64,000 bases of DNA from Duganella aquatilis (GCF_009674565.1 NZ_WKJL01000004.1:1-64000), one strand, 5' to 3'; positions 54,092-62,692 are shown, counted from the first letter of the stretch. A program made the numbers and translations. The notes: generated from the letters alone by a model not told the origin.

Positions 54092-54793
54092 TCAGCGCTT
54101 CAGCGCCTGCTTCTGCGCGTCCATGAACTTGTCGACATCCGCGCAGTTGCCCGGGTAAGGCGCAATGCGATCGGCGTCATCGAGATCGAAAATGGAGCGC
54201 CATGGGTCGACCTCCGAATAAGCGACCATCCTCCCCATATTCATGGGGTCCGGGCGGCTCGGCCCGGCGCCGATCAGCATCTGGTCGTCGATGGTTTTCA
54301 AGTCGCTGTCGCGGTCGAGAAGCATAAACCCCAGCGACTTTTCGCCCTTGTAGGCTTCCGGTCGCGGACGCTGCACCCGGTAGATGGCGGCTTTCCTGCC
54401 CTCTTCCGCCACAGTTGAAACGACCTTCTTGGGCGTCCCGGCCGGGTAGACGATATTCCCGTTCACATATGCCTGGCGCAATTGGCCGCCGGCGTCGTAA
54501 TCGGCCGATATATTCCAGCGCCACACGTAGTAATGGCAAAGGTCGATATCGTAGATGTACTTTTCAATGCCTGGATCGCCGGGCCTGACCTTCAGCGTGG
54601 CGCGGCCTTCTTCGACAAATGTACGGCGCAAGTCCGCACGCGATGCGCCAAGCTGAAATTTCGACTGGATGAGCGCCGTCATATCGTCCAGCGCCGGGAC
54701 GGACTCGAAGGTAAATGTGGGTGCGGCGGAAGCCTGCGCGGCCATGCCGCAGGCCACCGCCAGCGCCGTGCCAGCAACGCGAAGAGTCTTCAA
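54092..54793 (-). CDS. Secreted hypothetical protein, TTG start
   Basis: A 233-residue protein. The best start is TTG at 54793, one base after the stop of the aldo/keto reductase gene, with GAGG nearby. It gives a normal signal peptide (MKTLRVAGTALAVACGMAAQASA). The mature protein is acidic with no domain I know; it resembles small DUF-type periplasmic proteins that start with a FTFESVPALDDM-like segment. A longer frame to 54862 lies wholly inside the reductase and was rejected. It is coupled to the reductase, but no functional link is evident. Confidence 0.7.
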   Translation of the reverse strand: MKTLRVAGTALAVACGMAAQASAAPTFTFESVPALDDMTALIQSKFQLGASRADLRRTFVEEGRATLKVRPGDPGIEKYIYDIDLCHYYVWRWNISADYDAGGQLRQAYVNGNIVYPAGTPKKVVSTVAEEGRKAAIYRVQRPRPEAYKGEKSLGFMLLDRDSDLKTIDDQMLIGAGPSRPDPMNMGRMVAYSEVDPWRSIFDLDDADRIAPYPGNCADVDKFMDAQKQALKR

Positions 54794-54794
54794 T

Positions 54795-55820
54795 TTATGC
54801 GCCTCGCTCGTTGAGCATGGTGAAGCTGCGCTGGTGCCATACCGGGTAAGCCGGCGGCACATCGCTGGCCGCTTCCAGCAGCGCGTTCTGCTCGGCCGTC
54901 AGCGACCAGCCGGTGGCGCCGATGTTTTCGATCAGCTGCTTCTCGTCGCGCGCACCGATGATGACGTTGGCGACAGTCCGCTTACCCAGCAGCCAGTTCA
55001 GCGCAATCTGCGGGATCGATTTGCCGGTCTGCTCGGCCACCACGTCCAGCGCGTCGATGATGCGGAACAGGCGCTCCTCCTCGAAGTGCGGACCGGTGCC
55101 GGCGATGTCGTGCGCGCGCGTGCCCGGCTTGGCCGGCTGGCCGCGACGGATTTTTCCGGTCAGCTTGCCCCAGCCGAGCGGACTCCAGATCACCGCGCCG
55201 ACGCCCTGGTCGTCCGCCAGCGGCGCCAGTTCCCATTCATAGTCGCGGTTCAGCAGCGAGTAGTAGATCTGGTGCGCCACGTGGCGCGGGTAGCCGTAGC
55301 GGTCCGAGGTCGCCAGGGATTTCATCAGGTGCCAGCCGGAGAAGTTGGAGGCGCCGATATAGCGCACCTTGCCGTCGCGGACCAGCTGGTCCAGTGTGGA
55401 CAAGGTTTCTTCCACTGGCGTGTTGTAGTCCTGGCCGTGCAGCTGCAACAGGTCGATATGGTCGACTTGCAGGCGCTGCAGCGATTTGTCGACCGCGTCG
55501 ATGATGTGATGGCGCGAGGAGCCGTAGTCATTGGCGCCGTCGCCGGTGGGGAACGTGACCTTGGTCGAGATCAGCAGGCGATTGCGCTTGCCCTTGATGG
55601 CTTCGCCGAGGATTTGTTCGGCCAGGCCGTCGGAATAGACGTCGGCGGTGTCGAACATCGACACGCCGTGTTCAAGGCACACGTCGATCAGGCGCGAAGC
55701 GGCGCCGCTGTCGGTGCTGCCCCAGGCTTTGAAGAAGTCGTTACCACCGCCGAAGGTGGCGGTGCCGAAGCTGAGTTCCGGCACGCGCAAGCCGGACTTT
55801 CCAAGACGCTTGTGATTCAT
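54795..55820 (-). CDS. Aldo/keto reductase
   Basis: A 341-residue TIM-barrel oxidoreductase. The catalytic tetrad is D in FDTADVYSDG, Y in the same motif, K in LISTKVTF and H in LLQLHGQD; GASNFSGW and the NADPH-binding region IIGARDEKQLIENIGA complete it. It reduces aldehydes or ketones with NADPH in the cytosol; substrate unknown. The start at 55820 has GAGAGGATT. It is the middle of a minus-strand run between the beta-lactamase-like gene and the TTG-start hypothetical. Confidence 0.92.
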   Translation of the reverse strand: MNHKRLGKSGLRVPELSFGTATFGGGNDFFKAWGSTDSGAASRLIDVCLEHGVSMFDTADVYSDGLAEQILGEAIKGKRNRLLISTKVTFPTGDGANDYGSSRHHIIDAVDKSLQRLQVDHIDLLQLHGQDYNTPVEETLSTLDQLVRDGKVRYIGASNFSGWHLMKSLATSDRYGYPRHVAHQIYYSLLNRDYEWELAPLADDQGVGAVIWSPLGWGKLTGKIRRGQPAKPGTRAHDIAGTGPHFEEERLFRIIDALDVVAEQTGKSIPQIALNWLLGKRTVANVIIGARDEKQLIENIGATGWSLTAEQNALLEAASDVPPAYPVWHQRSFTMLNERGA

Positions 55821-55900
55821 CGCAATCCTCTCAAGTAAAGCGCGACACGGCGCGCTGAATGCTGATTGTAGCGCGCACGCGAAAATCACGTTGGTCCGCG

Positions 55901-56650
55901 TCAGTTCCCTTGCGTCGGTTTAGACTCGGCGGCCAGCGTCTGCGCCAGGAAGGTGCGCGCCTTGGCCACATAGCTGCGGCAGGCGCCGGCATCGATGAAT
56001 GCCGCATTCCCAAGCGCCGCCTGCCGGGCCTTGCGCTCCCACAAACCGCCCGCTTCCGGATGCGCCGAGACCAGCACATCGCACGGCAGCGCCTCAACGG
56101 CAGCCATCGAGCGTTCGACATCGGCCTGCGCCTGCGGATACAACGGGTTGCCGCTGAAACGCCGGCCTTCCGCAGCCAGCGCAATCAGGCTGTCGGCAAA
56201 CACCACGTTCACGACGCGATCGCCTTCTTTCTCCTGCCAGGTCCAGCTGGTGCCGCCCTTGGTGTGCCCAGGCGTGAAGTGCGCGGTCACCGCCAGCGGC
56301 CCAAGGCGAATGGTCTCGCCGTCGCCCACAGCGCGGATGTGCGTCACCGGCGACATGGGAGTCAGGTTCGGAAATTGCGGATCGGCCGGGTCTGGCTGGC
56401 CGCTTTGCAGCACCTGGACAGACGCAGGACTGGCCAGCACCGTCGCGCCGCTCAACTTCTGCATGGCTGCGATAGCGCCGGCGTGGTCCTGGTGCGCGTG
56501 GCTATTCAGGATGTAGCGAATATCTTCGACCCGGAAGCCAAGCTTGCGCACATGCGCCGCAATTTGCTCCTCGACTTCAGGCGCGCCGGCATCAACCAGG
56601 ATATGCCCTGCCGGTGAGGTAATCAGCACGGCACTGATGCCTTCCGTCAA
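55901..56650 (-). CDS. Subclass B3 metallo-beta-lactamase-like protein, N-terminally shortened
   Basis: A 249-residue protein with all B3 zinc ligands: H51-x-H53-x-D55-H56 (SHAHQDHAG), H129 (PGHTKG) and H197 (SAHPE), plus S154 in FADSL. The chain starts at GISAVLITSP, the segment normally preceded in B3 enzymes by a signal peptide and ~25 further residues ending Y-V-G-T. Here the only start is TTG at 56650 and an in-frame TAA lies two codons earlier, so no export signal is encoded. It may be a 5'-truncated, non-functional resistance gene or a cytosolic hydrolase of the same fold. Divergent SDR 106 bp away. Confidence 0.75.
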   Translation of the reverse strand: MTEGISAVLITSPAGHILVDAGAPEVEEQIAAHVRKLGFRVEDIRYILNSHAHQDHAGAIAAMQKLSGATVLASPASVQVLQSGQPDPADPQFPNLTPMSPVTHIRAVGDGETIRLGPLAVTAHFTPGHTKGGTSWTWQEKEGDRVVNVVFADSLIALAAEGRRFSGNPLYPQAQADVERSMAAVEALPCDVLVSAHPEAGGLWERKARQAALGNAAFIDAGACRSYVAKARTFLAQTLAAESKPTQGN

Positions 56651-56756
56651 GTTTTACGTCAGCTGTGCGCGCTTTATGATTGCCTGCCAGTACCGAAAAG
56701 CTGCGCCCTTCCCTGCTGTGATAACGTCGTTTTCACATTCTTAGTTGAGGAAAAAC

Positions 56757-57518
56757 ATGAACCGTTTCGAAGACAAGACCGTACTGATCACAGGTGCAGC
56801 TTCCGGCATGGGGCTGGCCGCCGCCCGCCGCTTTCTCGATGAAGGCGCGCGCGTCGTCATGCTCGATATCGATGAAGCCAGCCTCCGGGAAGTTGCGGCA
56901 AAATTTCCGCAGGACCGCGTTCTCGTGCAGGTCGGCGATACTGCGGACAAGGAAACCGCAACCACCGCCGTCAAGGCGGCTGTCGGCCGCTTTGGCGGAC
57001 TGAACATCCTGATTAACAACGCTGGCATCGCAAGCGAGGGCGACATCATGAAGACGAGCGAAGAAGACTTCGAACGCGTCATGGCAGTCAACGTCACTGG
57101 CTACTTCAACATGGCCAAGGCCGCGATGCCCGAACTGGTGAAAACACGCGGCGCGATCGTGATGACCTCCTCCGTTTCCGGACTTGGCGGCGACTGGGAG
57201 ATGTTCGCCTATAACACGTCCAAGGGCGCGGTCAGCAACATGGTGCGCGCCATGGCGCTGGATGCGGCCAAGGATGGCGTGCGGGTCAATGCGGTGAATC
57301 CGAGCCTCACCAACACCGGCATGACCACGGACATGCTGAAGGATGCTGAACTGGTCGCCAAGTTCAAGGAGCGCATGCCGCTCGGGACGCCCGAAGATCC
57401 GGACGGTATCGCAGCAGCCATGGCATTCCTTGCGAGCGACGACGCACGCCTCATCACCGGCGTCAACCTGCCGGTGGACGCCGGCTTGCGCGCTTCCAAC
57501 GGCCAGCCGCGCCAATAA
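56757..57518 (+). CDS. Short-chain dehydrogenase/reductase (SDR)
   Basis: A 253-residue classical SDR: TGAASGMG (about 13-20), NNAGIAS, catalytic Ser in TSSVSGLG and Tyr-Lys in FAYNTSKGA, and C-terminal TGVNLPVDAG. The start at 56757 follows GAGG at 6 nt; the frame reaches 56745. Unlike the SDR at 6.6-7.4 kb it is not beside a LysR gene. It is followed by the SdpR/SdpI pair on the same strand, which has its own strong promoter. Substrate unknown. Confidence 0.9.
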   Translation: MNRFEDKTVLITGAASGMGLAAARRFLDEGARVVMLDIDEASLREVAAKFPQDRVLVQVGDTADKETATTAVKAAVGRFGGLNILINNAGIASEGDIMKTSEEDFERVMAVNVTGYFNMAKAAMPELVKTRGAIVMTSSVSGLGGDWEMFAYNTSKGAVSNMVRAMALDAAKDGVRVNAVNPSLTNTGMTTDMLKDAELVAKFKERMPLGTPEDPDGIAAAMAFLASDDARLITGVNLPVDAGLRASNGQPRQ

Positions 57519-57559
57519 GCATCCCGCTTCCCGGGCAAAGTCTCGGGCCTGAATAGATC

Positions 57560-57588
57560 TTGACATCATTTAGATGTTTAGCTAATCT
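57560..57588 (+). promoter_or_regulatory. Strong sigma-70-type promoter of the SdpR/SdpI pair
   Basis: TTGACA (57560-57565), exactly 17 bp, TAATCT (57583-57588). A start site 6-7 bp later would fall at or one base before the ATG at 57596, so the transcript would have almost no leader. The spacer carries TTTAG direct repeats and a TTAG/CTAA dyad that could be the SdpR autorepressor site. Confidence 0.7.
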
Positions 57589-57595
57589 TAAAATC

Positions 57596-57919
57596 ATGAA
57601 CAAAGTATTCAAGGCGCTTGCCGATCCGACCCGCCGCCAGGTTTTGGCGCTGCTGAAAGATGGCCCTCTCACGGCGGGAGAGTTGGCGGAGCATTTTGAC
57701 GTTTCAAAGCCGACGATGTCAGCGCACTTTACCGTGCTCCGCGAAGCCGATCTGATCGAATCGTCGAAAAACGGCAAGTCCGTGGTGTATTGCCTGAAGC
57801 TCTCGGTGCTGGAAGAAGCCCTGGCGGGATTCGCCGAATTGTTGGGCATTCAGGCCAAGGCGCCGAAGGGCGCGCAACGTGCGGGACCAGTATTTTCCAC
57901 CGAAAAGGGAAAGCGATGA
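57596..57919 (+). CDS. ArsR-family autorepressor, SdpR type
   Basis: A 107-residue winged-helix protein: MNKVFKALADPTRRQVLALLK, then the recognition region LAEHFDVSKPTMSAHFTVLREADLI and the wing KNGKSVVYCLKLSVLE. There are no metal-binding Cys pairs, so it is not an arsenic or cadmium sensor. The sequence fits the SdpR autorepressor group, and the next gene is an SdpI-like membrane protein overlapping by 4 bp (ATGA). In Bacillus SdpI sequesters SdpR at the membrane to induce the operon; a similar circuit is likely. I use the ATG at 57596; the longer frame would start inside the -35 box. Confidence 0.88.
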   Translation: MNKVFKALADPTRRQVLALLKDGPLTAGELAEHFDVSKPTMSAHFTVLREADLIESSKNGKSVVYCLKLSVLEEALAGFAELLGIQAKAPKGAQRAGPVFSTEKGKR

Positions 57920-58491
57920 AAACGACGCCTGAGACACAACCCTTGTTTGCAGTTGCCGGCACACTGTCCGTCGGCGTCATCTGCGCCAGCTTATATTTAT
58001 ACGTGGTCAATCGCGAACATCCGCTGCAATATCTGATGGCGATCGGATTGATCTGTTTTGCCTGGACCATGCGTCGATTCGTTGGCGCTGGCGCAGAACG
58101 CAATCCCGCCAGCAGCGCGGCACGACGCGATGTGACGCTGGGCATCGTGTTTGCCTGCCTGCTATTGGGCGTCGGAATGATCGGACGCCTGGGATGGGTC
58201 GACGAGGCATTCCGGTTGCGCAGCATCGGCCTGTTCTCCGGCACGTTTGTCATGTTGCTTGCCAACGTCATTCCGAAGCAGACCGGCTCCGCATGCTCGC
58301 TCGCGATACGCCGCGCCGGCGCCTGGGCGCTGGTATTGGGCGGCCTGGGTTTCGCCCTGGCCTGGTTGCTGCTGCCCTTGGCCTACGCCAGCAAAGCTGC
58401 AATCTCGATCATGGTGTTTGCGCTGGCCTATGGATTAGTGCGCGTGGTCTGGCTGATCCGCAAGTTCAATTCACGACCACCGCGCGGCTGA
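57916..58491 (+). CDS. SdpI-like integral membrane protein
   Basis: A 191-residue protein with about six membrane helices. RSIGLFSGTFVMLLANVIPKQ is similar to the SdpI-family core (G-x-N-x-x-P-K). It starts in the last codons of the SdpR-type gene behind GGGAAAG. SdpI proteins give immunity to a toxic peptide and sequester SdpR; in proteobacteria lacking the SdpC toxin the role is unclear. No toxin gene is seen nearby. Its end overlaps the convergent oxyR gene by 21 bp. Confidence 0.75.
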   Translation: MKTTPETQPLFAVAGTLSVGVICASLYLYVVNREHPLQYLMAIGLICFAWTMRRFVGAGAERNPASSAARRDVTLGIVFACLLLGVGMIGRLGWVDEAFRLRSIGLFSGTFVMLLANVIPKQTGSACSLAIRRAGAWALVLGGLGFALAWLLLPLAYASKAAISIMVFALAYGLVRVVWLIRKFNSRPPRG

Positions 58492-59370
58492 CGGGTGAAG
58501 TGCCTGCAACAGCTTGCCCAGGTCCGCGAAATCGGCAGACCTGGGGTCGCTCAGGCGCCAGATCAGGGAAACGGTTCGCACATACCTGGCCCCGGTCAAT
58601 GGCAGGTATTCGACGCCGGCAACGTCGGAGACTGCCAGCGCCGGTATCAGGGTGCATCCCTCCCCGGCGGCCACCATGTATTTCAGCGTTTCCAGACTTG
58701 TTGCGTGACGGTTTGACGCCCCCACATCGGCGCAAGCGGCGATGGCTTGCTCGCGCAGGCAGTGCCCTTCCTCAAGCAACAAGCGGTCAGCGGCGGCGAT
58801 ACCCTCCCAGCTAGAGCGCAACCGCTCATTGCCGCAGTGCTGGTCAGGGCAAGCCATGAAGAATGGCTCCTGAAACAGCGGCAACACGCTTACCGCGCTA
58901 TCGGCCACAGAAGAAGCAATCAGCACCGCGTCCAGCTCGCCATGGTTCAGCGACGCGATCAGATCGCCGGTGCGCCCCTCGCCCAGGATCAGCGTCAGCC
59001 CAGGATAGTTTTTCCGCAGCGGCTGCAATATATGCGGGAAATAATATGGCCCCAAAGTGGCGATCGCAGAGAGGCGCAAGGCGCCGCCGAAGGCCTGGTC
59101 GGAGGTCTGCGCCATCGCCATCAGCGAAGTGGTTTCGTGCAGAATCTTGCGCATCTGCCCGATGAGTTCGCGGCCGTGAGGCGTGATGATGTTGCGCCGG
59201 GTCGTGCGCTCAAACAACACGGTTTTCAGGCGCTCCTCCAGCTTGCCGATCTGGATCGACAGCGAGGGCTGGGTGACATGGCACCGCTCGGCCGCCTTGA
59301 CGAAGCTGCCCAGCTCCGCCACCGCGATCGCATACTCGAAGTCCCGCAAATTAATTCCGCTCAGGTTCAT
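58471..59370 (-). CDS. oxyR: Peroxide-sensing LysR-type regulator OxyR
   Basis: A 299-residue protein with the LysR helix-turn-helix (LRDFEYAIAVAELGSFVKAAE, TQPSLSIQIGKLEERL). The redox pair C204 and C213 in EEGHCLREQAIAAC has the nine-residue spacing of C199/C208 of E. coli OxyR. It should form a disulfide on H2O2 exposure and activate katA and other genes. The start at 59370 is used; the longer frame to 59571 is a katA shadow. It lies 61 bp after katA on the same strand, with a terminator between, so it probably has its own promoter or depends on read-through. Confidence 0.93.
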   Translation of the reverse strand: MNLSGINLRDFEYAIAVAELGSFVKAAERCHVTQPSLSIQIGKLEERLKTVLFERTTRRNIITPHGRELIGQMRKILHETTSLMAMAQTSDQAFGGALRLSAIATLGPYYFPHILQPLRKNYPGLTLILGEGRTGDLIASLNHGELDAVLIASSVADSAVSVLPLFQEPFFMACPDQHCGNERLRSSWEGIAAADRLLLEEGHCLREQAIAACADVGASNRHATSLETLKYMVAAGEGCTLIPALAVSDVAGVEYLPLTGARYVRTVSLIWRLSDPRSADFADLGKLLQALHPSAARWS

Positions 59371-59395
59371 GGCATAGGCTTTCTGTCTACAAAAA

Positions 59396-59425
59396 CCTGC
59401 CCGCAAAGACGTGCTTGCGGGCAGG
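59396..59425 (-). terminator. Rho-independent terminator after katA
   Basis: A perfect 11-bp stem (CCTGCCCGCAA and its complement) with an 8-nt loop, followed on the minus strand by TTTTTG. It begins 6 bp after the katA stop and lies 25 bp before the oxyR start codon. Confidence 0.88.
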
Positions 59426-59431
59426 CGTCCA

Positions 59432-60880
59432 TCATTCCGCCTTGAGCTGCAGCACAGCGACGGCATTGGCCACGCCGTCGCCGTAGGCGGCATCCACCTT
59501 CGTGCAATTGGCGATGTGGCGCTCGATGACAGGCTGCGAAGCGCCGCTGATGGCGCGGGCCGTGTTGTCAAACAGGATCTGCTGCTGCGCCGGGTTCATC
59601 GAACGGAACAGCGCGCGCGGCTGCGAATAGTAGTCGTCGTCCTCGCGGTGGTTCCAGCGCGCCACGGCGCCCTCGTTCTTCAGCGGCGGTTCCGAAAAGT
59701 CCGGCTGCGCCTGCAATGCGCCGCGGCTGTTCGGTTCGTAGTGGGTGCTGCGGCCGCCGTTGCCATCGACGCGCATGGCGCCGTCGCGATGGTAGCTGTG
59801 CACCGGGCACTTCGCCGCGTTGACCGGAATTTGCGCGTGGTTCACGCCCAGGCGGTAGCGCTGCGTATCGCCGTAGGAGAACAGTCGTCCTTGCAGCATT
59901 TTGTCGGGCGAGAAGCCGATCCCCGGCACGATGTTGGAAGGTGCAAACGCGGCCTGCTCGACGTCCTGGAAGAAGTTTTCAGGATTGCGATTCAACTCGA
60001 CGACGCCCACCTCAATCAGCGGATGGTCTTTTTTCGGCCACACCTTGGTCAGGTCGAAAGGATTGATCGGGTAGGCATCCGCCTCCGCTTCGGTCATCAC
60101 CTGCACGAACAAGGTCCAGCGCGGATAGTCTGCGCGTTCAATCGCCTCGAACAGGTCGCGCTGATGGCTCTCGCGATCGACGCCGATGCGGGCGGTCGCT
60201 TCCGCATCGCTGAGGTTCTGAATGCCTTGCTGCGTGCGGAAGTGGAATTTCACCCAGAAGCGTTCGTTATCCGCATTAATAAAGCTGTAGGTGTGGCTGC
60301 CGAAGCCGTGCATGTGGCGCCAGTCGCGGGGGATGCCCCGCTCGCTCATGACGATGGTGATCTGGTGCATGGCTTCGGGCAGCAGCGTCCAGTAATCCCA
60401 GTTGTTATCGGCGCTGCGCATGCCGGTGCGTGGATCGCGCTTGATGGCGTGATTCAAGTCCGGAAACTTCAGCGGATCCTTGATGAAGAACACCGGTGTG
60501 TTATTACCCACCAGATCCCAGTTGCCTTGCTCGGTATAAAACTTCAGCGCGAAGCCGCGGATATCGCGCTCGGCGTCCGCCGCGCCGCGCTCGCCGGCAA
60601 CGGTGGAAAAGCGGGCAAACATCTCGGTCTTCTTGCCGACTTCCGAAAAGATTTTCGCTTTGGTGAAACGGCTGATGTCATGGGTTACCGTGAAGGTGCC
60701 GAACGCACCCGCGCCTTTGGCATGCATGCGCCGCTCGGGAATCACTTCGCGGTCAAAATGCGCCAGTTTCTCCAGGAACCACACGTCCTGCAGCAAGGCC
60801 GGGCCGCGCGGACCGGCGGTCATAATATTGTTGTCATCGGCGACAGGGGCGCCAAACGCGGTCGTCAGTTTATTGCTCAT
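59432..60880 (-). CDS. katA: Monofunctional haem catalase KatA (clade 3)
   Basis: A 482-residue small-subunit catalase. Active-site H53 ([12 protein letters not shown]), N126 ([10 protein letters not shown]) and proximal haem ligand Y336 ([12 protein letters not shown]) are all present. Length and start ([18 protein letters not shown]) are typical of clade 3 enzymes that bind NADPH. No signal peptide, so cytosolic. It decomposes H2O2. The AGGAGTAATATA ribosome site is strong. The adjacent oxyR gene and an AT-rich upstream region with inverted repeats suggest OxyR control. Confidence 0.96.
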   Translation of the reverse strand: MSNKLTTAFGAPVADDNNIMTAGPRGPALLQDVWFLEKLAHFDREVIPERRMHAKGAGAFGTFTVTHDISRFTKAKIFSEVGKKTEMFARFSTVAGERGAADAERDIRGFALKFYTEQGNWDLVGNNTPVFFIKDPLKFPDLNHAIKRDPRTGMRSADNNWDYWTLLPEAMHQITIVMSERGIPRDWRHMHGFGSHTYSFINADNERFWVKFHFRTQQGIQNLSDAEATARIGVDRESHQRDLFEAIERADYPRWTLFVQVMTEAEADAYPINPFDLTKVWPKKDHPLIEVGVVELNRNPENFFQDVEQAAFAPSNIVPGIGFSPDKMLQGRLFSYGDTQRYRLGVNHAQIPVNAAKCPVHSYHRDGAMRVDGNGGRSTHYEPNSRGALQAQPDFSEPPLKNEGAVARWNHREDDDYYSQPRALFRSMNPAQQQILFDNTARAISGASQPVIERHIANCTKVDAAYGDGVANAVAVLQLKAE

Positions 60881-61223
60881 TATATTACTCCTGGATAGTA
60901 TGGACTGGCGCCGCCGGATGGCTTGCGCTTATGGAAAATATTAAGTCGCGCCGATATTTATATCCAATATATAGTGCATTCAATTTCTATAAACATCACC
61001 TATATATCGGCACGCACTCATAATTTCATAAAGCCGGAAAAATAAAAACATTTTCAATGGATCGGAATCTGCCAAAACAGGACCGTATTCCGCCACATCG
61101 GATATTCTTAATAAACCATAGTAATCAATAATAGGCGCCAAAGATTTATTCAATTATCCAAAATATGTGATTTCTTTTAAATTTACGCCTTGTCCAGGCA
61201 AATACCCATTTAAAGAGAAAATC
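60881..61223. other. AT-rich divergent regulatory region (katA / GAF-GGDEF)
   Basis: This 343-bp gap has far lower G+C than the surrounding genes. It holds the katA promoter (minus strand) and that of the GAF-GGDEF gene (plus strand). Nested inverted repeats lie at 60950-61011. The part nearest the cyclase gene (61080-61220) contains many A/T runs but no promoter I can place with certainty. A short minus-strand frame overlapping 61146-61358 has no ribosome site, and I do not call it a gene. Confidence 0.6.
60950..61011. repeat. Nested 8-bp inverted repeats upstream of katA
   Basis: Outer arms GCCGATAT (60950-60957) and ATATCGGC (61004-61011), and inner arms ATATATAG (60967-60974) and CTATATAT (61000-61007), are both perfect inverted copies. 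They lie 70-130 bp before the katA start, where an OxyR tetramer would bind. The tetrad ATAG-N7-CTAT pattern of OxyR sites is only partly satisfied (about 11 of 16 positions in the best register), so OxyR binding is not proven. Confidence 0.45.
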
Positions 61224-62198
61224 ATGCAAATCCCGGAAATCCCTCATAACGAACGTCAGCGCTTGAAGACGCTCCATGCCCTGCAGATGCTGGATACCGC
61301 TCCGGAGGCGCGATTCGACCGTATAACGTGCATTGCGCGCCGCCTGTTCGATGTGCAAATAGCCTTGGTCAGCCTGGTCGATGGCGAGCGTCAGTGGTTT
61401 AAATCGGTCAATGGGGTGGATATGAAGGAGACCAGGCGTGATATTTCATTTTGCGGCCACGCCATCCTGCAGGACGATGTGCTGGTCGTCCCCGATGCGC
61501 TGGAAGATCCGCGTTTCCACGATAATCCGCTCGTGCTGCGTTCTCCCCATACCCGGTTTTATGCTGGCTGCCCGTTGACCATGCCGTCGGGGCACAAGCT
61601 CGGCACCTTATGCCTGATGGACCGCCAGCCTAGAATGTTCAGCAAGGAAGACCGAAAAAGTCTCAGGGATCTTGCCGATATCGTCGTGCGCGAGATGGTG
61701 TCCTTCAACCTGGCGACGATGGATGAACTGACGGGCGTCCCCAACCGGCGCGGCTTCGACCATGTCGCCAAGCAGGCGCTGAACTTGTGCCGGCGCATCG
61801 GCAAGCCGGCATCCATGGTGTTCTTCGACCTCAACCACTTCAAAGCCATTAACGACAGGTTCGGGCACGCGGAAGGCGATCGCGCCCTGGCCATCTTTGC
61901 CGATGTTTTAATGGAAGCGGTGCGCGACAGCGACCCTGTTGGCCGCCTTGGCGGAGATGAGTTTGCGGCGCTGTTGATCGATGCGGGCAACGGTGTGGCG
62001 ACTGAAATCATCGCCAGATTACGCCTGGCGCTGAAGGCGCGGGCCAGTGAACTCCGGTTGCCTTATGTGCTGCAGTTCAGCGTCGGCATCGTGGAATACG
62101 ATGCCAGCAGGTACGGAACGGTAGCGCAGATGAAAGACAAGGCCGACCAGGAAATGTATATCGACAAATCCGCCAGCCGGCAACGCCGTAGCGCGTGA
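61224..62198 (+). CDS. Cytosolic diguanylate cyclase with GAF domain
   Basis: A 324-residue protein. The GAF domain (about 20-150) contains FDRITCIARRLFDVQIALVSL, FCGHAILQDDVLVVPDAL and FYAGCPLTMPSGHKLGTLC, a GAF subtype common in sensor proteins. The GGDEF domain (about 165-315) has an intact LGGDEF loop and an RDSD inhibitory site five residues earlier. No membrane helix. It would make c-di-GMP in response to an unknown small ligand or redox signal through the GAF domain. The ATG at 61224 follows AAAGAG; the longer frame lacks support. Confidence 0.93.
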   Translation: MQIPEIPHNERQRLKTLHALQMLDTAPEARFDRITCIARRLFDVQIALVSLVDGERQWFKSVNGVDMKETRRDISFCGHAILQDDVLVVPDALEDPRFHDNPLVLRSPHTRFYAGCPLTMPSGHKLGTLCLMDRQPRMFSKEDRKSLRDLADIVVREMVSFNLATMDELTGVPNRRGFDHVAKQALNLCRRIGKPASMVFFDLNHFKAINDRFGHAEGDRALAIFADVLMEAVRDSDPVGRLGGDEFAALLIDAGNGVATEIIARLRLALKARASELRLPYVLQFSVGIVEYDASRYGTVAQMKDKADQEMYIDKSASRQRRSA

Positions 62199-62218
62199 GC
62201 CGGCCTCGTCCGCAAGGC

Positions 62219-62692
62219 TTATCCGTGCTTGGGCCGGGTCGCCAGCGCCACAACCGCAGCGCCTGCGGCGACGATCAGCGCGTCTTCGATCAGGCCGCTG
62301 CGGGTCTGGCCGATGCGCGCCATGGCTTGCTTGCGGCCGGCCAGCGTCAGATAGGCCAGCGGCACGGCGGTGGCGACGGCGATTGCGGCGCCGGCCTTCT
62401 CCTTGCCTTCCGGCGCCAGCGCGGCGCCGGCGATCCCGGCGCTTGCCACACGCGCCAGCAGGCCCAGAAAGACGGTGCGGTCAGGCGCCGTCTTCATCTT
62501 GTCGCCAAACAGCTCGCCGACGCCCATCGCCAGCGCGCCATATTTGAACAGGGGCCGATCCAGCAGTACCAGTTCGCCCGGCGTGCTGCGATCGGCCAGG
62601 CGCGCCGTCGCGATGGTCGCCATGGGAGTCATCGAGCGCGCGCTGGCGACGGCGCCTATCAGAGCGGAGGAAAGCAGGCTGCGTATGGTCAT
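62219..62692 (-). CDS. DUF4126-family membrane protein
   Basis: A 157-residue protein with three or four hydrophobic helices (about 5-22, 45-65, 80-97, 100-118, 132-150). Its N-terminal ALIGAVASARSMTPMATIA matches the DUF4126 start (G-x-R-S-x-T-P-x-A). Function unknown. The start at 62692 has GAGG; the frame extends to 62722. It converges on the GAF-GGDEF gene with 20 bp between stops. Confidence 0.75.
   Translation of the reverse strand: MTIRSLLSSALIGAVASARSMTPMATIATARLADRSTPGELVLLDRPLFKYGALAMGVGELFGDKMKTAPDRTVFLGLLARVASAGIAGAALAPEGKEKAGAAIAVATAVPLAYLTLAGRKQAMARIGQTRSGLIEDALIVAAGAAVVALATRPKHG

Noticed and set aside
60967..61007. Classical OxyR site ATAG-N7-CTAT-N7-ATAG-N7-CTAT
   Set aside because: The best register matches only about 11 of 16 defined positions; kept as an inverted repeat without naming the binding protein.
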